Shown here: one piece after another, positions 45,922 through 54,319 of the stretch
Layout of the letters: each line of letters opens with the position of its first letter
Position numbering within the stretch: position 1 is the stretch's first letter
Assembly: GCF_003149145.1 (NCBI RefSeq)
Contig: NZ_QGDQ01000001.1
Location: forward strand, 434,001-498,000
Direction of reading: 5' to 3'
DNA: 64,000 nucleotides
DNA from: Quadrisphaera granulorum
Lineage (GTDB): Bacteria; Actinomycetota; Actinomycetes; Actinomycetales; Quadrisphaeraceae
Program-made: the position numbers and the translations under genes
The notes under the pieces: model-generated
Database searches by the model: none
Seen by the model: only the letters and a program-made list of their open reading frames with translations
What the model was told of the DNA's origin: nothing

Positions 45922-46191
45922 ATGCCCCTTGACGCCACCACGAAGCAGCGCATCATGTCCGAGTACGCCACGGCCGAGGGCGACACGGGCTCCCCGGAGG
46001 TCCAGATCGCGCTGCTGACGCAGCGCATCAAGGACCTCACCGAGCACTTCAAGGAGCACCCGCACGACCACCACAGCCGTCGTGGCCTGCTCCTGCTCGT
46101 CGGCCAGCGTCGCCGGCTGCTGCAGTACCTGACCAAGACGGACATCAGCAGGTACCGCACGCTCATCGAGCGCCTCGGCATCCGCCGCTGA
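45922..46191 (+). CDS. rpsO: 30S ribosomal protein S15
   Basis: An 89-residue protein with full S15 features: [56 protein letters not shown] in order (short segments read here: [35 protein letters not shown]). It binds the three-way junction of 16S rRNA and organises the platform of the 30S subunit. It may regulate its own translation. A GAGGAG ribosome site lies before ATG 45922. The following terminator-like hairpin at 46198-46225 separates it from pnp, and partial read-through is likely, as in other bacteria. Confidence 0.98.
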   Translation: MPLDATTKQRIMSEYATAEGDTGSPEVQIALLTQRIKDLTEHFKEHPHDHHSRRGLLLLVGQRRRLLQYLTKTDISRYRTLIERLGIRR

Positions 46192-46197
46192 CCCACC

Positions 46198-46225
46198 GCG
46201 ACCCCCGGCCCGCGCCGGGGGTCGC
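46198..46225 (+). terminator. Hairpin after rpsO
   Basis: GCGACCCCCGGC (46198-46209), four-base loop CCGC, and a perfect complement at 46214-46225. It starts 6 bp after the rpsO stop. There is no T-tract, so it is probably an attenuator or RNA-stability hairpin as well as a terminator. Confidence 0.75.
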
Positions 46226-46331
46226 TGCACTTCACGCGTTTCAGACTTCCCAGTTCCACCGGGTGGTGCGCGCGAGGCCCGGTCCTCGACAGTGGCCGCC
46301 GGAACCCCAACCCCGAGCTCCTCGGAGGACG

Positions 46332-46369
46332 GGGCGGACCGGCGGCTTCGATCGATGGCCGGTCCGCCC
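46332..46369 (+). ncRNA. pnp leader hairpin
   Basis: GGGCGGACCGGC (46332-46343) pairs perfectly with 46358-46369 over 12 bp around a 14-nt loop. It lies in the leader about 50 bases ahead of the pnp start. An RNase III-cleaved hairpin in the rpsO-pnp intergenic region is known from Streptomyces and other bacteria, so this is the likely pnp autoregulatory element. Confidence 0.65.
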
Positions 46370-46419
46370 GCTCGCTCCCGGTGTGGTCAACCGACACCGA
46401 GAGAAAGAGAGGGAACCCC

Positions 46420-48663
46420 ATGGAGGGTCCCGAGATCTCCGCCAGCACCGCCGTCCTCGACAACGGCACGTTCGGCTCCCGCACTGTTCGTTTCGAGACC
46501 GGCCGCCTCGCCAAGCAGGCCGCCGGCTCCGTCGTCGCCTACCTCGACGGCGAGACGATGCTGCTGAGCGCCACCACGGCCGGCAAGCACCCGCGCGACG
46601 GCTTCGACTTCTTCCCCCTCACCGTCGACGTCGAGGAGCGGATGTACGCCGCGGGCAAGATCCCCGGCTCGTTCTTCCGCCGCGAGGGCCGTCCCGGCAC
46701 CGACGCGATCCTCACCTGCCGCCTCATCGACCGCCCGCTGCGCCCCTCCTTCGTGAGCGGTCTGCGCAACGAGGTCCAGGTCGTCATCTCCGTGCTCGCG
46801 CTGCACCCTGACGACCCGTACGACGTGCTGGCCATCAACGCCGCGTCCGCGTCGACGCAGCTGTCTGGCCTGCCGTTCTCCGGCCCGATCGGTGGCGTGC
46901 GCGTCGCCCTCATCGACGGCCAGTGGGTCGCGTTCCCGCGCCACTCCGAGATCGAGCGCGCTGTCTTCGACATGGTCGTGGCCGGCAGGGTGGTCACGGG
47001 CGGCGACGGCTCTGCTGATGTTGCGATCATGATGGTCGAGGCGGAGGCCACCGAGACCTCCTGGGACAAGATCAAGGGTGGCGCCCCGGCGCCGACCGAA
47101 GAGGTCGTCGCTCAGGGCCTCGAGGCCGCCAAGCCGTTCATCGCCGAGCTGTGCCGCGCCCAGGCCGAGCTGGCCGCCGCCGCGCAGAAGCCGGCCGTGG
47201 AGTTCCCCCGCTTCCTGGACTACCAGGACGACGTGTACGAGGCCGTCAAGGCCGCCGGCACCGCTGACCTGACCGCCGCCCTGGCCATCGCCGACAAGCA
47301 GGAGCGCGAGGCCGCCACCGACGCCGCCAAGGCGAAGGTCATCGAGGCGCTCGCCGGTCAGTTCGAGGGGCGTGAGAAGGAGGTCTCGGCCGCCTTCCGC
47401 TCCCTGAACAAGTCGCTCGTGCGTCAGCAGATCCTGCGTGACGGCACCCGTATCGACGGCCGCGGCCTGCGCGACATCCGCCAGCTCGCCGCCGAGGTCG
47501 ACGTGCTGCCCCGCGTGCACGGCTCGGCGCTGTTCGAGCGCGGCGAGACCCAGATCCTCGGTGTCACCACGCTGAACATGCTCCGCATGGAGCAGCAGCT
47601 CGACACACTCTCGCCGGTGACGCGCAAGCGCTACATGCACAACTACAACTTCCCGCCGTTCTCCACCGGCGAGACCGGCCGCGTCGGCTCCCCGAAGCGT
47701 CGCGAGATCGGCCACGGCGCCCTGGCCGAGCGTGCGCTCGTGCCGGTGCTGCCGAGCCGCGAGGACTTCCCCTACGCCATCCGCCAGGTCTCCGAGGCGC
47801 TGGGCTCCAACGGCTCCACCTCGATGGGCTCGGTCTGCGCCTCCACGATGTCGCTGCTCAACGCCGGTGTGCCGCTGCGCGCGCCCGTCGCGGGCATCGC
47901 CATGGGCCTGGTCTCGGCCGAGGTCGACGGTGAGACCCGCTACGCGGCACTCACCGACATCCTGGGCGCCGAGGACGCGTTCGGTGACATGGACTTCAAG
48001 GTGGCCGGCACCGCCGAGTTCGTCACCGCGATCCAGCTCGACACCAAGCTCGACGGCATCCCCGCCTCGGTGCTGGCCGGCGCGCTGACCCAGGCTCGCG
48101 AGGCCCGCCTGCACATCCTGTCGGTGATGGCCGAGGCCATCGACGCCCCCGACGAGATGGCGGACACCGCACCGCGCGTCATCTCCGTGAAGGTCCCGGT
48201 CGACAAGATCGGCGAGGTCATCGGCCCCAAGGGCAAGATGATCAACCAGATCCAGGACGACACCGGCGCCGACATCTCCATCGAGGACGACGGCACCGTG
48301 TACATCGGCGCCGTCGACGGCCCGTCGGCGGAGGCCGCGCGCAGCGCGATCAACGCCATCGCCAACCCGCAGATGCCCGAGGTGGGGGAGCGCTACGTCG
48401 GCACGGTCGTCAAGACCACCGCGTTCGGCGCCTTCGTCTCGCTGACGCCGGGCAAGGACGGCCTGCTGCACATCTCCAAGATGCGCGCGCTGGCCGGCGG
48501 CAAGCGCGTGGAGTCCGTCGACGACGTCGTCTCCGTGGGCCAGAAGATCCAGGTGGAGATCACCGAGATCGACCCGCGCGGCAAGCTCAGCCTGTCGCCG
48601 GTGGTGGATGAGGCGGCCGAGGCCGCCTCTGCCGCTGACGCGGTCCCGGCCGCGGCGATCTGA
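46420..48663 (+). CDS. pnp: Polyribonucleotide nucleotidyltransferase (PNPase / guanosine pentaphosphate synthetase)
   Basis: A 747-residue protein with two RNase PH-like domains (first about 1-215, second from about 330), the linking helical domain, a KH domain ([21 protein letters not shown], about 590) and a C-terminal S1 domain ([29 protein letters not shown]). Key features seen are [25 protein letters not shown] and [22 protein letters not shown], the phosphate-binding and catalytic region. The trimeric enzyme degrades RNA using phosphate and can add tails in Actinomycetota. ATG 46420 follows GAGGGAAC and was preferred over a 13-codon upstream extension. Confidence 0.97.
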   Translation: MEGPEISASTAVLDNGTFGSRTVRFETGRLAKQAAGSVVAYLDGETMLLSATTAGKHPRDGFDFFPLTVDVEERMYAAGKIPGSFFRREGRPGTDAILTCRLIDRPLRPSFVSGLRNEVQVVISVLALHPDDPYDVLAINAASASTQLSGLPFSGPIGGVRVALIDGQWVAFPRHSEIERAVFDMVVAGRVVTGGDGSADVAIMMVEAEATETSWDKIKGGAPAPTEEVVAQGLEAAKPFIAELCRAQAELAAAAQKPAVEFPRFLDYQDDVYEAVKAAGTADLTAALAIADKQEREAATDAAKAKVIEALAGQFEGREKEVSAAFRSLNKSLVRQQILRDGTRIDGRGLRDIRQLAAEVDVLPRVHGSALFERGETQILGVTTLNMLRMEQQLDTLSPVTRKRYMHNYNFPPFSTGETGRVGSPKRREIGHGALAERALVPVLPSREDFPYAIRQVSEALGSNGSTSMGSVCASTMSLLNAGVPLRAPVAGIAMGLVSAEVDGETRYAALTDILGAEDAFGDMDFKVAGTAEFVTAIQLDTKLDGIPASVLAGALTQAREARLHILSVMAEAIDAPDEMADTAPRVISVKVPVDKIGEVIGPKGKMINQIQDDTGADISIEDDGTVYIGAVDGPSAEAARSAINAIANPQMPEVGERYVGTVVKTTAFGAFVSLTPGKDGLLHISKMRALAGGKRVESVDDVVSVGQKIQVEITEIDPRGKLSLSPVVDEAAEAASAADAVPAAAI

Positions 48664-48680
48664 GGGACTGATCCGCTGAT

Positions 48681-50048
48681 ATGACGGCTGTCCCCCTGCC
48701 CCTGGAGCAGGAGGGCACCCTGACCCTCTCCGGCCAGGCCGCTGACGGGCACGGTTCCACCGTGCGCCGCAGCGTCCTGGCCGGAGGCGTCCGGGTGCTC
48801 ACCGAGGCGGTGCCCGGTCTGCGCTCGGCGACCCTCGGCGCCTGGGTGGGCGTCGGTTCCCGTGACGAGGCCGACGGTCACCACGGGTCCACGCACTTCC
48901 TCGAGCACCTGCTCTTCAAGGGCACCGCCACGCGCAGTGCTCTCGACATCGCCGCGGCGTTCGACGCGGTGGGCGGGGAGTCCAACGCCGCCACCGGCAA
49001 GGAGCACACCACCTACTACGCGCGGGTGCTCGACGCGGACCTGCCGCTCGCCGTCGACGTCATCGCCGACATGGTCACCTCCGCCACGCTCGACCCCGAC
49101 GACCTCGAGGGCGAGCGCCAGGTGATCCTCGAGGAGCTGGCGATGAACGACGACGACCCCGTCGACGTCGCCCACGAGCGGTTCACCGAGCAGGTCTTCG
49201 GAGCCGAGACGCCGCTGGGGCGACCCATCGGCGGCACCGCGCAGACCATCCTCGACGTACCCCGCGACGCCGTGTGGGAGCACTACCAGCAGCACTACAC
49301 CGCACCGGGCCTCGTGGTGACCGCCGCGGGTGGGCTCGACCACGACGCCGTGTGCGACGCCGTCGCCAAGGCCCTCGCGGGTGCCGGCTGGCCGCAGGAC
49401 CAGCGCGCGCCCCTGCCGCGGCGCGGCTCCGGTGGGCGCGAGCACCGGAGCATCTCCGACGGGCTGCCCGGCGGTTCGGTGCTCACCATCGACAGGCCCA
49501 CGGAGCAGGCCAACGTCGTCCTCGGTGGCGCTGGGCTGCGCGCGGGCGACCCCCGCCGGCACGTGCTCGCCGTCCTCAACGCCATCCTGGGTGGCGGCAT
49601 GAGCAGCCGCCTGTTCCAGGAGGTGCGCGAGCGCCGCGGGCTGGCGTACTCCGTGTACTCCTTCTCCTCCGGGTATGCCGACGCGGGCCTGTTCGGCGTC
49701 TACGCCGGCTGCACTCCCGTCCGGGTGCCCGAGGTGGTGGAACTGCTGGCCCGCGAGTGGGAGCAGCTGGCCGCCAACGGACTGCGGCCCGGTGAGCTGG
49801 AGCGGGCCATCGGCCAGGTCTCCGGCGGCACGGTGCTGGCCCTGGAAGACTCCGGCTCCCGCATGTCGCGGCTCGGCAAGGCCGAGCTCGTGCACGGGGA
49901 GTACCTGTCCCTGGAGGACGCGCTGGCACGCGCCGCGTCGGTCACCGCCGACGACGTGCAGCAGCTCGCCGCCGAGCTGTGGGCGGCGCCGCACCACCTC
50001 ACGGTGGTCGGTCCGTTCGAGTCCGACCCTGTGGCGGTGGTCCCGTGA
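48681..50048 (+). CDS. M16 family zinc metallopeptidase
   Basis: A 455-residue protease with the inverted zinc motif STHFLEHLLFKGT (H72, E75, H76) and the distal Glu within VILEELAMNDDDPVD (about 150). The second M16 half has LGGGMSSRLFQEVRERRGLAYSVYSF, a substrate-binding motif. This is the processing peptidase-like family found between pnp and dapB in Actinomycetota (pepR-like genes), cytosolic with no signal peptide. Its peptide substrates are unknown. ATG 48681 lies 17 bp after pnp and the stop overlaps the dapB GTG (GTGA), making one unit. Confidence 0.93.
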   Translation: MTAVPLPLEQEGTLTLSGQAADGHGSTVRRSVLAGGVRVLTEAVPGLRSATLGAWVGVGSRDEADGHHGSTHFLEHLLFKGTATRSALDIAAAFDAVGGESNAATGKEHTTYYARVLDADLPLAVDVIADMVTSATLDPDDLEGERQVILEELAMNDDDPVDVAHERFTEQVFGAETPLGRPIGGTAQTILDVPRDAVWEHYQQHYTAPGLVVTAAGGLDHDAVCDAVAKALAGAGWPQDQRAPLPRRGSGGREHRSISDGLPGGSVLTIDRPTEQANVVLGGAGLRAGDPRRHVLAVLNAILGGGMSSRLFQEVRERRGLAYSVYSFSSGYADAGLFGVYAGCTPVRVPEVVELLAREWEQLAANGLRPGELERAIGQVSGGTVLALEDSGSRMSRLGKAELVHGEYLSLEDALARAASVTADDVQQLAAELWAAPHHLTVVGPFESDPVAVVP

Positions 50049-50797
50049 GCACGCGCGTGATCGTGGTCGGAGCCGGCGGGAAGATGGGGCGGATGGCGTG
50101 CGACGCCGTCGAGTCAGCTCCCGACCTGCAGCTCGTGGCCCGCGCCGGTCGTAGCGACGACCCAGCGGCCCTCGCCCGCGAGGCTGGTGCCCAGGTGGCG
50201 GTGGACCTGTCGGTGCCGTCGGCGTCGCCGGGCGTCGTCGCGGGTCTGGTGGCGGCGGGCGTGCACGTGGTGGTCGGCACCAGCGGGTGGGACGAGGCCG
50301 CGCTGGGCCGCCTGCGCGCGCAGCTGGACGAGGCGCCCGCGGGCACCGGCGTCGTCGTCGTCCCCAACTTCGCCATCGGCGCGGTGCTCATGGTGCGCTT
50401 CGCCGAGGCTGCGGCCCGATGGTTCACCTCGGTGGAGGTCATCGAGGCGCACCACCCTGCCAAAGTCGACGCGCCGAGCGGGACGGCGGTGCGGACGGCG
50501 GAGCTCATTGCGGCGGCGCGCCGGTCGGCAGGGACGGCGTCCGCGCCCGATGCGACGACGTCCGCCGTCGACGGGGCGCGCGGCGCCGACGTCGAGGGCG
50601 TGCCCGTCCACAGCCTGCGGATGGCTGGCGTCATGGCTGCGCAGGAGGTCTGGTTGGGCAACCACGGCGAGATGCTCACGCTGCGTCACGAGGCCACCGA
50701 CCGCACCGCCTACGCACCCGGGCTGCTGCTCGCGGTGCGTGAGGTGGCCTCGCGACCGGGGCTGACCGTGGGCCTCGAGCACCTGCTCGGCGTCTGA
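50045..50797 (+). CDS. dapB: 4-hydroxy-tetrahydrodipicolinate reductase
   Basis: A 250-residue enzyme of lysine/diaminopimelate synthesis. The N-terminal dinucleotide motif VIVVGAGGKMGRMACDAV is followed by VGTSGWDEAALGRLR and the conserved PNFAIGAVLMVRFAEAAARW. The catalytic and substrate segment EVIEAHHPAKVDAPSGTAVRTAELI has the His-Lys pair and SGTA phosphate-like motif. HSLRMAGVMAAQEVWLGNHGEMLTLRHEATDR closes the domain. It reduces HTPA to tetrahydrodipicolinate, feeding peptidoglycan DAP. GTG 50045 overlaps the M16 stop; the next gene follows after 1 bp. Confidence 0.95.
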   Translation: MSTRVIVVGAGGKMGRMACDAVESAPDLQLVARAGRSDDPAALAREAGAQVAVDLSVPSASPGVVAGLVAAGVHVVVGTSGWDEAALGRLRAQLDEAPAGTGVVVVPNFAIGAVLMVRFAEAAARWFTSVEVIEAHHPAKVDAPSGTAVRTAELIAAARRSAGTASAPDATTSAVDGARGADVEGVPVHSLRMAGVMAAQEVWLGNHGEMLTLRHEATDRTAYAPGLLLAVREVASRPGLTVGLEHLLGV

Positions 50798-50798
50798 G

Positions 50799-51251
50799 GT
50801 GAAGACCAAGGCCGTCATCGGCCTTCTGCTGGCGGCGATGCTGCTCTACCTCGTGCTGCTCGGGCAGCGTGGGGTGGTGCTCATCGCCAGCGGTGAGCCG
50901 GTGGCCGTGGCGCTGGGGATCGGCGTGCTGATCCTGCCGCTGGTCGTGGTGTGGGCTATCGGCCGCGAGCTGCTGTTCGGGGTGCGGACCGAGGCGATGG
51001 CTCGGCAGCTGGCCTCCGAGGGGCGGCTGCCCCCTGACGACCTGCCCCGCAACGAGGCCGGCCGCATCGAGCGGGCAGCCGCCGACGCGGCGTTCGAGCG
51101 GTATCGCGCCGAGACCGAGGCGGCTCCTGACGACTTCGGCTCGTGGTTCCGGCTGGCCTGCGCGTACGACGCCGCGGGGGACCGCAAGCGCGCCCGCGCC
51201 GCGATGCGCCGCGCGGGGACGCTGCACAAGGAGACCACCCCCCGTCCGTGA
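50799..51251 (+). CDS. Small membrane protein downstream of dapB
   Basis: A 150-residue protein with two N-terminal hydrophobic helices (VIGLLLAAMLLYLVLLG and VAVALGIGVLILPLVVVWAIG) and a soluble C-terminal part. The latter (GRIERAAADAAFERYRAETEAAPDDFGSWFRLACAYDAAGDRKRARAAMRRA) looks like a single TPR-type helix-turn-helix: DDFGSWFRLACAYDAAGDRKRAR. This arrangement is conserved downstream of dapB in related actinobacteria as a hypothetical membrane protein. It is cotranscribed with dapB (1-bp spacing). Its TGA stop lies inside the first of three GTGATCATGG repeats. Confidence 0.7.
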   Translation: MKTKAVIGLLLAAMLLYLVLLGQRGVVLIASGEPVAVALGIGVLILPLVVVWAIGRELLFGVRTEAMARQLASEGRLPPDDLPRNEAGRIERAAADAAFERYRAETEAAPDDFGSWFRLACAYDAAGDRKRARAAMRRAGTLHKETTPRP

Positions 51252-51319
51252 TCATGGAATCTGTGCACAGATCCCACCGTGATCATGGGAGTTATGCACA
51301 CTCGCAGCCATGATCATGG
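51248..51319 (+). repeat. Three 31-bp-spaced GTGATCATGG repeats
   Basis: GTGATCATGG at 51248-51257 and 51279-51288, and ATGATCATGG at 51310-51319, lie exactly 31 bp apart. Units 1 and 2 also share TGCACA at the same offset. The first contains the stop of the upstream gene; the third begins with the ATG of the longest reading of the next gene and includes a 12-bp perfect palindrome CCATGATCATGG (51308-51319). Confidence 0.85.
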
Positions 51320-51351
51320 GAGTCCGCCACCCTCGAACGATCGTGCATCCT

Positions 51352-51816
51352 GTGTCGGTGGATGCAGCTGACCTGGGGGTCGTTGGCTCGGCCGAACGTC
51401 GAGACGCGTCGCGCGCGTGGAAGCAGGTGCCCACGAGACAGCGCCTCGAGGTCGTGAAGGCGGCTCGCCGTGGTCAGCTCACCGATGACGATGCGGCCAC
51501 GGCGGCAGCCCAGCGTTTCGCGATGGTGACGCTGGCGCCGCGCGGTCGTTCCTGGAGCCAGCGAGTGACTCCCAGGATCATGGGACGGCTGCTCCTCGCG
51601 GCTGCGCCGTTCGGGCTGGCGGTGGCGATCGTTGAGCGGCTCGCGCTGGGGGCGCCCGAGATGGCGGCTGCCACGTGGGTCCTGGTGGGCGCGAGTGTGC
51701 TGGCGGTCCTGTGGGGATGGTTCTGCCTCGAACTCCAGCGCGACTGTGAGGCAATCCTCGCCGCGATGCCGTCCGCCGCGTCTGCGCCGCAGAGCGAGGT
51801 GGCCGACCGCCCATGA
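51352..51816 (+). CDS. Repeat-bracketed membrane protein of unknown family
   Basis: A protein of about 154 residues (start uncertain: GTG 51343, 51352 or 51358, or the repeat ATG at 51310). The N-terminal half is basic and helical: SRAWKQVPTRQRLEVVKAARRGQLTDDDAATAAAQRF. The C-terminal half has two membrane helices (LLLAAAPFGLAVAIVERLALG and TWVLVGASVLAVLWGWFCL). No known family is recognised. It sits between three direct GTGATCATGG repeats upstream and two inverted copies downstream; its TGA stop is inside the first downstream copy. Without the repeats the gene would look like an ordinary lineage-specific protein. Confidence 0.55.
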   Translation: MSVDAADLGVVGSAERRDASRAWKQVPTRQRLEVVKAARRGQLTDDDAATAAAQRFAMVTLAPRGRSWSQRVTPRIMGRLLLAAAPFGLAVAIVERLALGAPEMAAATWVLVGASVLAVLWGWFCLELQRDCEAILAAMPSAASAPQSEVADRP

Positions 51817-51851
51817 TCACGGCGGTGGTTGTGCACTACGTCCATGATCAC
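51811..51851 (-). repeat. Two 31-bp-spaced CCATGATCAC repeats
   Basis: CCATGATCAC at 51811-51820 and 51842-51851 is the reverse complement of the upstream GTGATCATGG. The two copies are again 31 bp apart and share a GTGCAC nearby. The first provides the TGA stop of the preceding gene. Confidence 0.85.
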
Positions 51852-51937
51852 GAGGGGTGACGTGCGGGCGTCGGGCCGGGTCCCTCCTCCGGCCCGACGC
51901 CCGCGGCTCCGTTGCGGCGCTCCGTCGTGCGCGGTGC

Positions 51938-52804
51938 TCAGCGCGCGAGCGGCACCGCGATGTCGGTCACGCCGCCCGGCAGGTCGCCGACCTTGGAGGC
52001 GGAACCGTTGACGAGGTTGATCTCGTAGAGGCCTGGCTTTCCGCCGACCGTGAGCGAGGCCCACGCCTTCGCGCCGACCGCCTTGCCGTCGCGTAGCTCG
52101 GAGAGGATGTCGAAACCCGCCTCGCCCTGCGCGTCCACGCCGAGCGCACCCACCGGCACCAGTGCGCCGGAGTTGGCGGGCGACTGGACGAGCAGCTGGT
52201 CGGTGCCCGTGGAGATGTCGTAGAGGACGGTCCCCGTGCTGTCGGCCGTATCGTTGTTCGTGTACGCCGCGCCCGTCACGCCCTTCGTGCCCTGGACCGG
52301 CGGGGTGGCTGTCGGCGAGTTCAGCGGGGTGTCCGCAACGGTCTGGGCGCCGGGGGCCGCGAACGGGTGACGCAGGTTCTGGCCGGTGTCGCTGACGATG
52401 CGCAGGGCGTTGGCGGCCGGGTTGAAGTCCACGCCGAAGGCGCTGCCCTCCAGGCCGACGGTCAACTGGGCGACCTTGGCGGCGGTTCCGCTGCCGGCGT
52501 CGAGGGTGTAGACGCCGCCCTTGTCTCCGACGCCGTAGAGCTTGCCGTCCTGCACGCGGTGGTCGATGCCCACGAGCTTCGCGTCTCCCTGGAGCCCTGA
52601 GACCCCGGCTGTCGCTCCGGCGTGGACGCCCTTGCGCACCTTCAGCTGCACGAGCGCTGTGCCTCCCGAGGCCAGACCGACCACGCTCTGGCCACCCCCG
52701 TGCCCCTTGCCTCCGCCCTGGTGGGCCTGAGCGGCTCCCACGCCGACGGCGGACAGGGCGAGGGCTCCGGCGGCGGCTGCTGCGGCGGTGCGGGTGAGTC
52801 CCAC
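51938..52804 (-). CDS. Secreted DUF4394 protein
   Basis: A 288-residue exported protein with a signal peptide (Ala-rich AAAAAAGALALSAVGVGAAQA, cut near AQA-HQGG), a Gly/His-rich GKGHGGG stretch and a DUF4394 domain of repeated strands (GIDHRVQDGKLYGVGDKGGVYTLDAGSG, AFGVDFNPAANALRIVSDTGQNLRH, GFDILSELRDGKAVGAKAW). The domain is probably a beta-propeller found in secreted proteins of many bacteria, often near ECF sigma/anti-sigma genes, as here. GTG 52804 has an excellent GAGGAGAA ribosome site and gives the intact signal peptide. Divergent from the ECF sigma gene, likely its regulon member. Confidence 0.82.
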   Translation of the reverse strand: MGLTRTAAAAAAGALALSAVGVGAAQAHQGGGKGHGGGQSVVGLASGGTALVQLKVRKGVHAGATAGVSGLQGDAKLVGIDHRVQDGKLYGVGDKGGVYTLDAGSGTAAKVAQLTVGLEGSAFGVDFNPAANALRIVSDTGQNLRHPFAAPGAQTVADTPLNSPTATPPVQGTKGVTGAAYTNNDTADSTGTVLYDISTGTDQLLVQSPANSGALVPVGALGVDAQGEAGFDILSELRDGKAVGAKAWASLTVGGKPGLYEINLVNGSASKVGDLPGGVTDIAVPLAR

Positions 52805-52836
52805 GGTGTTCTCCTCGAGGTCGTCTTCGTCCGATG

Positions 52837-52862
52837 CCCCTCCCACGCAGGAGGGGTTCACC
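52837..52862 (-). promoter_or_regulatory. Possible leader hairpin and -35-like element upstream of DUF4394 gene
   Basis: CCCCTCC (52837-52843) pairs with GGAGGGG (52850-52856), and on the minus strand TGAACC occurs just before it (about 52857-52862). TGAACC resembles an ECF-type -35 box (GAAC core). No clear -10 was assigned, so this is a weak candidate for the promoter read by the neighbouring ECF sigma factor. Confidence 0.3.
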
Positions 52863-52958
52863 CGTCCTTACGACGCCCGGAGCGCCCGCGTTCATCGCGA
52901 TCTGTACTTTTTCGCGAACCGGTCGTGCAGGGCCGCACGCCGAGGAGCGGAGGAACGG

Positions 52959-53486
52959 GTGGGCCGCAGCGCCTTCGACGTGCGCGCCGCGTACGCCGAG
53001 CACAGCGCCTCCCTCGTCGCCTTCGCCGCCAGCGCACTGCGGGACCGGACGCTCGCGGAGGACTGCGTGCAGGAGGTCTTCCTGCGCGCGTGGCGGTCCG
53101 CTGACCGTCACGACCCCGACCGGGGCTCGGTGCGCACCTGGCTGTTCGCCATCGCACGCAACGTGGTGGTCGACGCCGCCCGCGCTCGCACTCGGCGGGC
53201 GCCCGTGGTGGCCGACGGTTCGACGCCGGAGCAAGCCGACCCGCGTGACGCTCCCGCCGCGGTGGTGGAGCGGATGCGTCTCGCGCAGGCGCTCGCGGCC
53301 CTGAGCCCGGAGCATCGGCAGGTGGTGGTGCAGGTGCACCTGAACGGACGCGACTACGCGGACGTATCACAGGAGACGGGCGTGGCCGTGGCCACGCTGC
53401 GCACGAGGATGTTCTACGCGCTCAAGGCGCTGCGGACCGAGCTGAGCACGGTCGATGGGGAGGTGGACGACGGTGGACGACGCTGA
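52959..53486 (+). CDS. ECF-family RNA polymerase sigma factor
   Basis: A 175-residue protein with only regions 2 and 4. Region 2 is FDVRAAYAEHSASLVAFAASALRDRTLAEDCVQEVFLRAWRSADRHDPDRGSVRTWLFAIARNVVVDAAR; the short stretch CVQEVFLRAW is the -10 recognition region. Region 4 (ALAALSPEHRQVVVQVHLNGRDYADVSQETGVAVATLRTRMFYALKAL) binds the -35. A ribosome site GGAGGAAC lies before GTG 52959. The 14-bp overlap with the following anti-sigma gene means coupled translation. It probably directs the divergent DUF4394 gene and its own operon. Group assignment (SigK/SigJ-like) was not made. Confidence 0.93.
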   Translation: MGRSAFDVRAAYAEHSASLVAFAASALRDRTLAEDCVQEVFLRAWRSADRHDPDRGSVRTWLFAIARNVVVDAARARTRRAPVVADGSTPEQADPRDAPAAVVERMRLAQALAALSPEHRQVVVQVHLNGRDYADVSQETGVAVATLRTRMFYALKALRTELSTVDGEVDDGGRR

Positions 53487-54186
53487 CCGGGCCCTGCTCG
53501 CCGCTGCGGCGACCGGCCACCTCGACGACGACGAGCGTTCCCGCCTGGACGCACTGCTCGCCCGCGACCCGGCCGCGGCGGCCGAGCTGGCCGACCTGCG
53601 CGGCGTGCTCGCCGAGCTGGAGCCCCTGCGCGACCCCGCGGCGGCGTGGCGCGAAGACGCCTCGCCCGCGCTGGGGGAGCGGTCGACCGGGACGACGACG
53701 AGCGCCGCGCCGCTCTCGCAGCTGCCGCGTCAGCGCCGCCCGGCCCGCCGGCCCGCCGCCCTGGCGCTGGCGGCCTGCGTGCTCCTCGCTGTCGGCGGGG
53801 TGGGTGGGGCGCTCGTGCGCGGAGCGCTGGACGAGCGCGCGCAGCCCGCCGTCGTCGTCGGGCCTCCGGGAACGCTGGGGGCCGTGGAGCAGGTCTCGAC
53901 CCGTACCAGCGACGGCGTGGGGGCGACCGCGTCGGTGGTGGCGCACACCTGGGGCACCGAGACCGTGCTCGACCTCACCGGGCTGGTGCAGGGGCGGACC
54001 TACAGCGTGGTCGTGGTCGATCAGAGCGGGCGGGCCGTGGCGGCTGGGACGGTGCTCGGCACTGGCGGTGCTGTGGACTGCACGATGAACGCCGCCGTCC
54101 TGCGGACCGAGGCCGCGCAGGTGCAGGTGCTCGACCCGGAGGGCACCGCCGTGGTGAGCGTTGACCTGCCGCCCGTCACGGCCTGA
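53473..54186 (+). CDS. Membrane-anchored anti-sigma factor (RskA-like)
   Basis: A 237-residue protein: a cytoplasmic N-terminal helical domain (ADRALLAAAATGHLDDDERSRLDALLARDPAAAAELADLRGVLAELEPL) that would hold the sigma factor, one membrane helix (PAALALAACVLLAVGGVGGALV, about 90-115) and an extracytoplasmic beta-rich domain (TETVLDLTGLVQGRTYSVVVVDQSGRAVAAGTV) typical of RskA proteins. The HxxxCxxC zinc motif of classic ZAS anti-sigma factors is absent; RskA-type N-termini can also lack it. It lies immediately after the ECF gene and overlaps it by 14 bp. GTG 53473 was preferred over an ATG six codons earlier because it sits better after GGGGAGG. Confidence 0.8.
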   Translation: MDDADRALLAAAATGHLDDDERSRLDALLARDPAAAAELADLRGVLAELEPLRDPAAAWREDASPALGERSTGTTTSAAPLSQLPRQRRPARRPAALALAACVLLAVGGVGGALVRGALDERAQPAVVVGPPGTLGAVEQVSTRTSDGVGATASVVAHTWGTETVLDLTGLVQGRTYSVVVVDQSGRAVAAGTVLGTGGAVDCTMNAAVLRTEAAQVQVLDPEGTAVVSVDLPPVTA

Positions 54187-54309
54187 GCGGGGGTGTGCGC
54201 GCCACTCCTGCACGCTGCTGTCGTGGCGAAAGCCCAGCGCGCGTGAGGCAGCGTTGTGGCGCGGAGTTCCTTGATCGTCACCGGGGGAGGGGGTGGGGTG
54301 GCCGACTGT

Positions 54310-54319
54310 CCATGATCAC
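54310..54319. repeat. Single CCATGATCAC repeat
   Basis: One exact CCATGATCAC with GACTGT before and GGACGGGGG after, between the anti-sigma and acyltransferase-like gene ends. The wider match GACTG(C/T)CCATGATCAC is shared with the copies near 8.93 kb and 35.78 kb. Confidence 0.75.

Noticed and set aside
46387-48471. Long antisense frame across pnp
   Set aside because: Codon-bias shadow of pnp, which is clearly the coding strand.
51248-51319. CRISPR-like array at regular 31-bp spacing
   Set aside because: The conserved part is only about 10 bp with a weak TGCACA, there are three copies, and no cas genes occur in the window.
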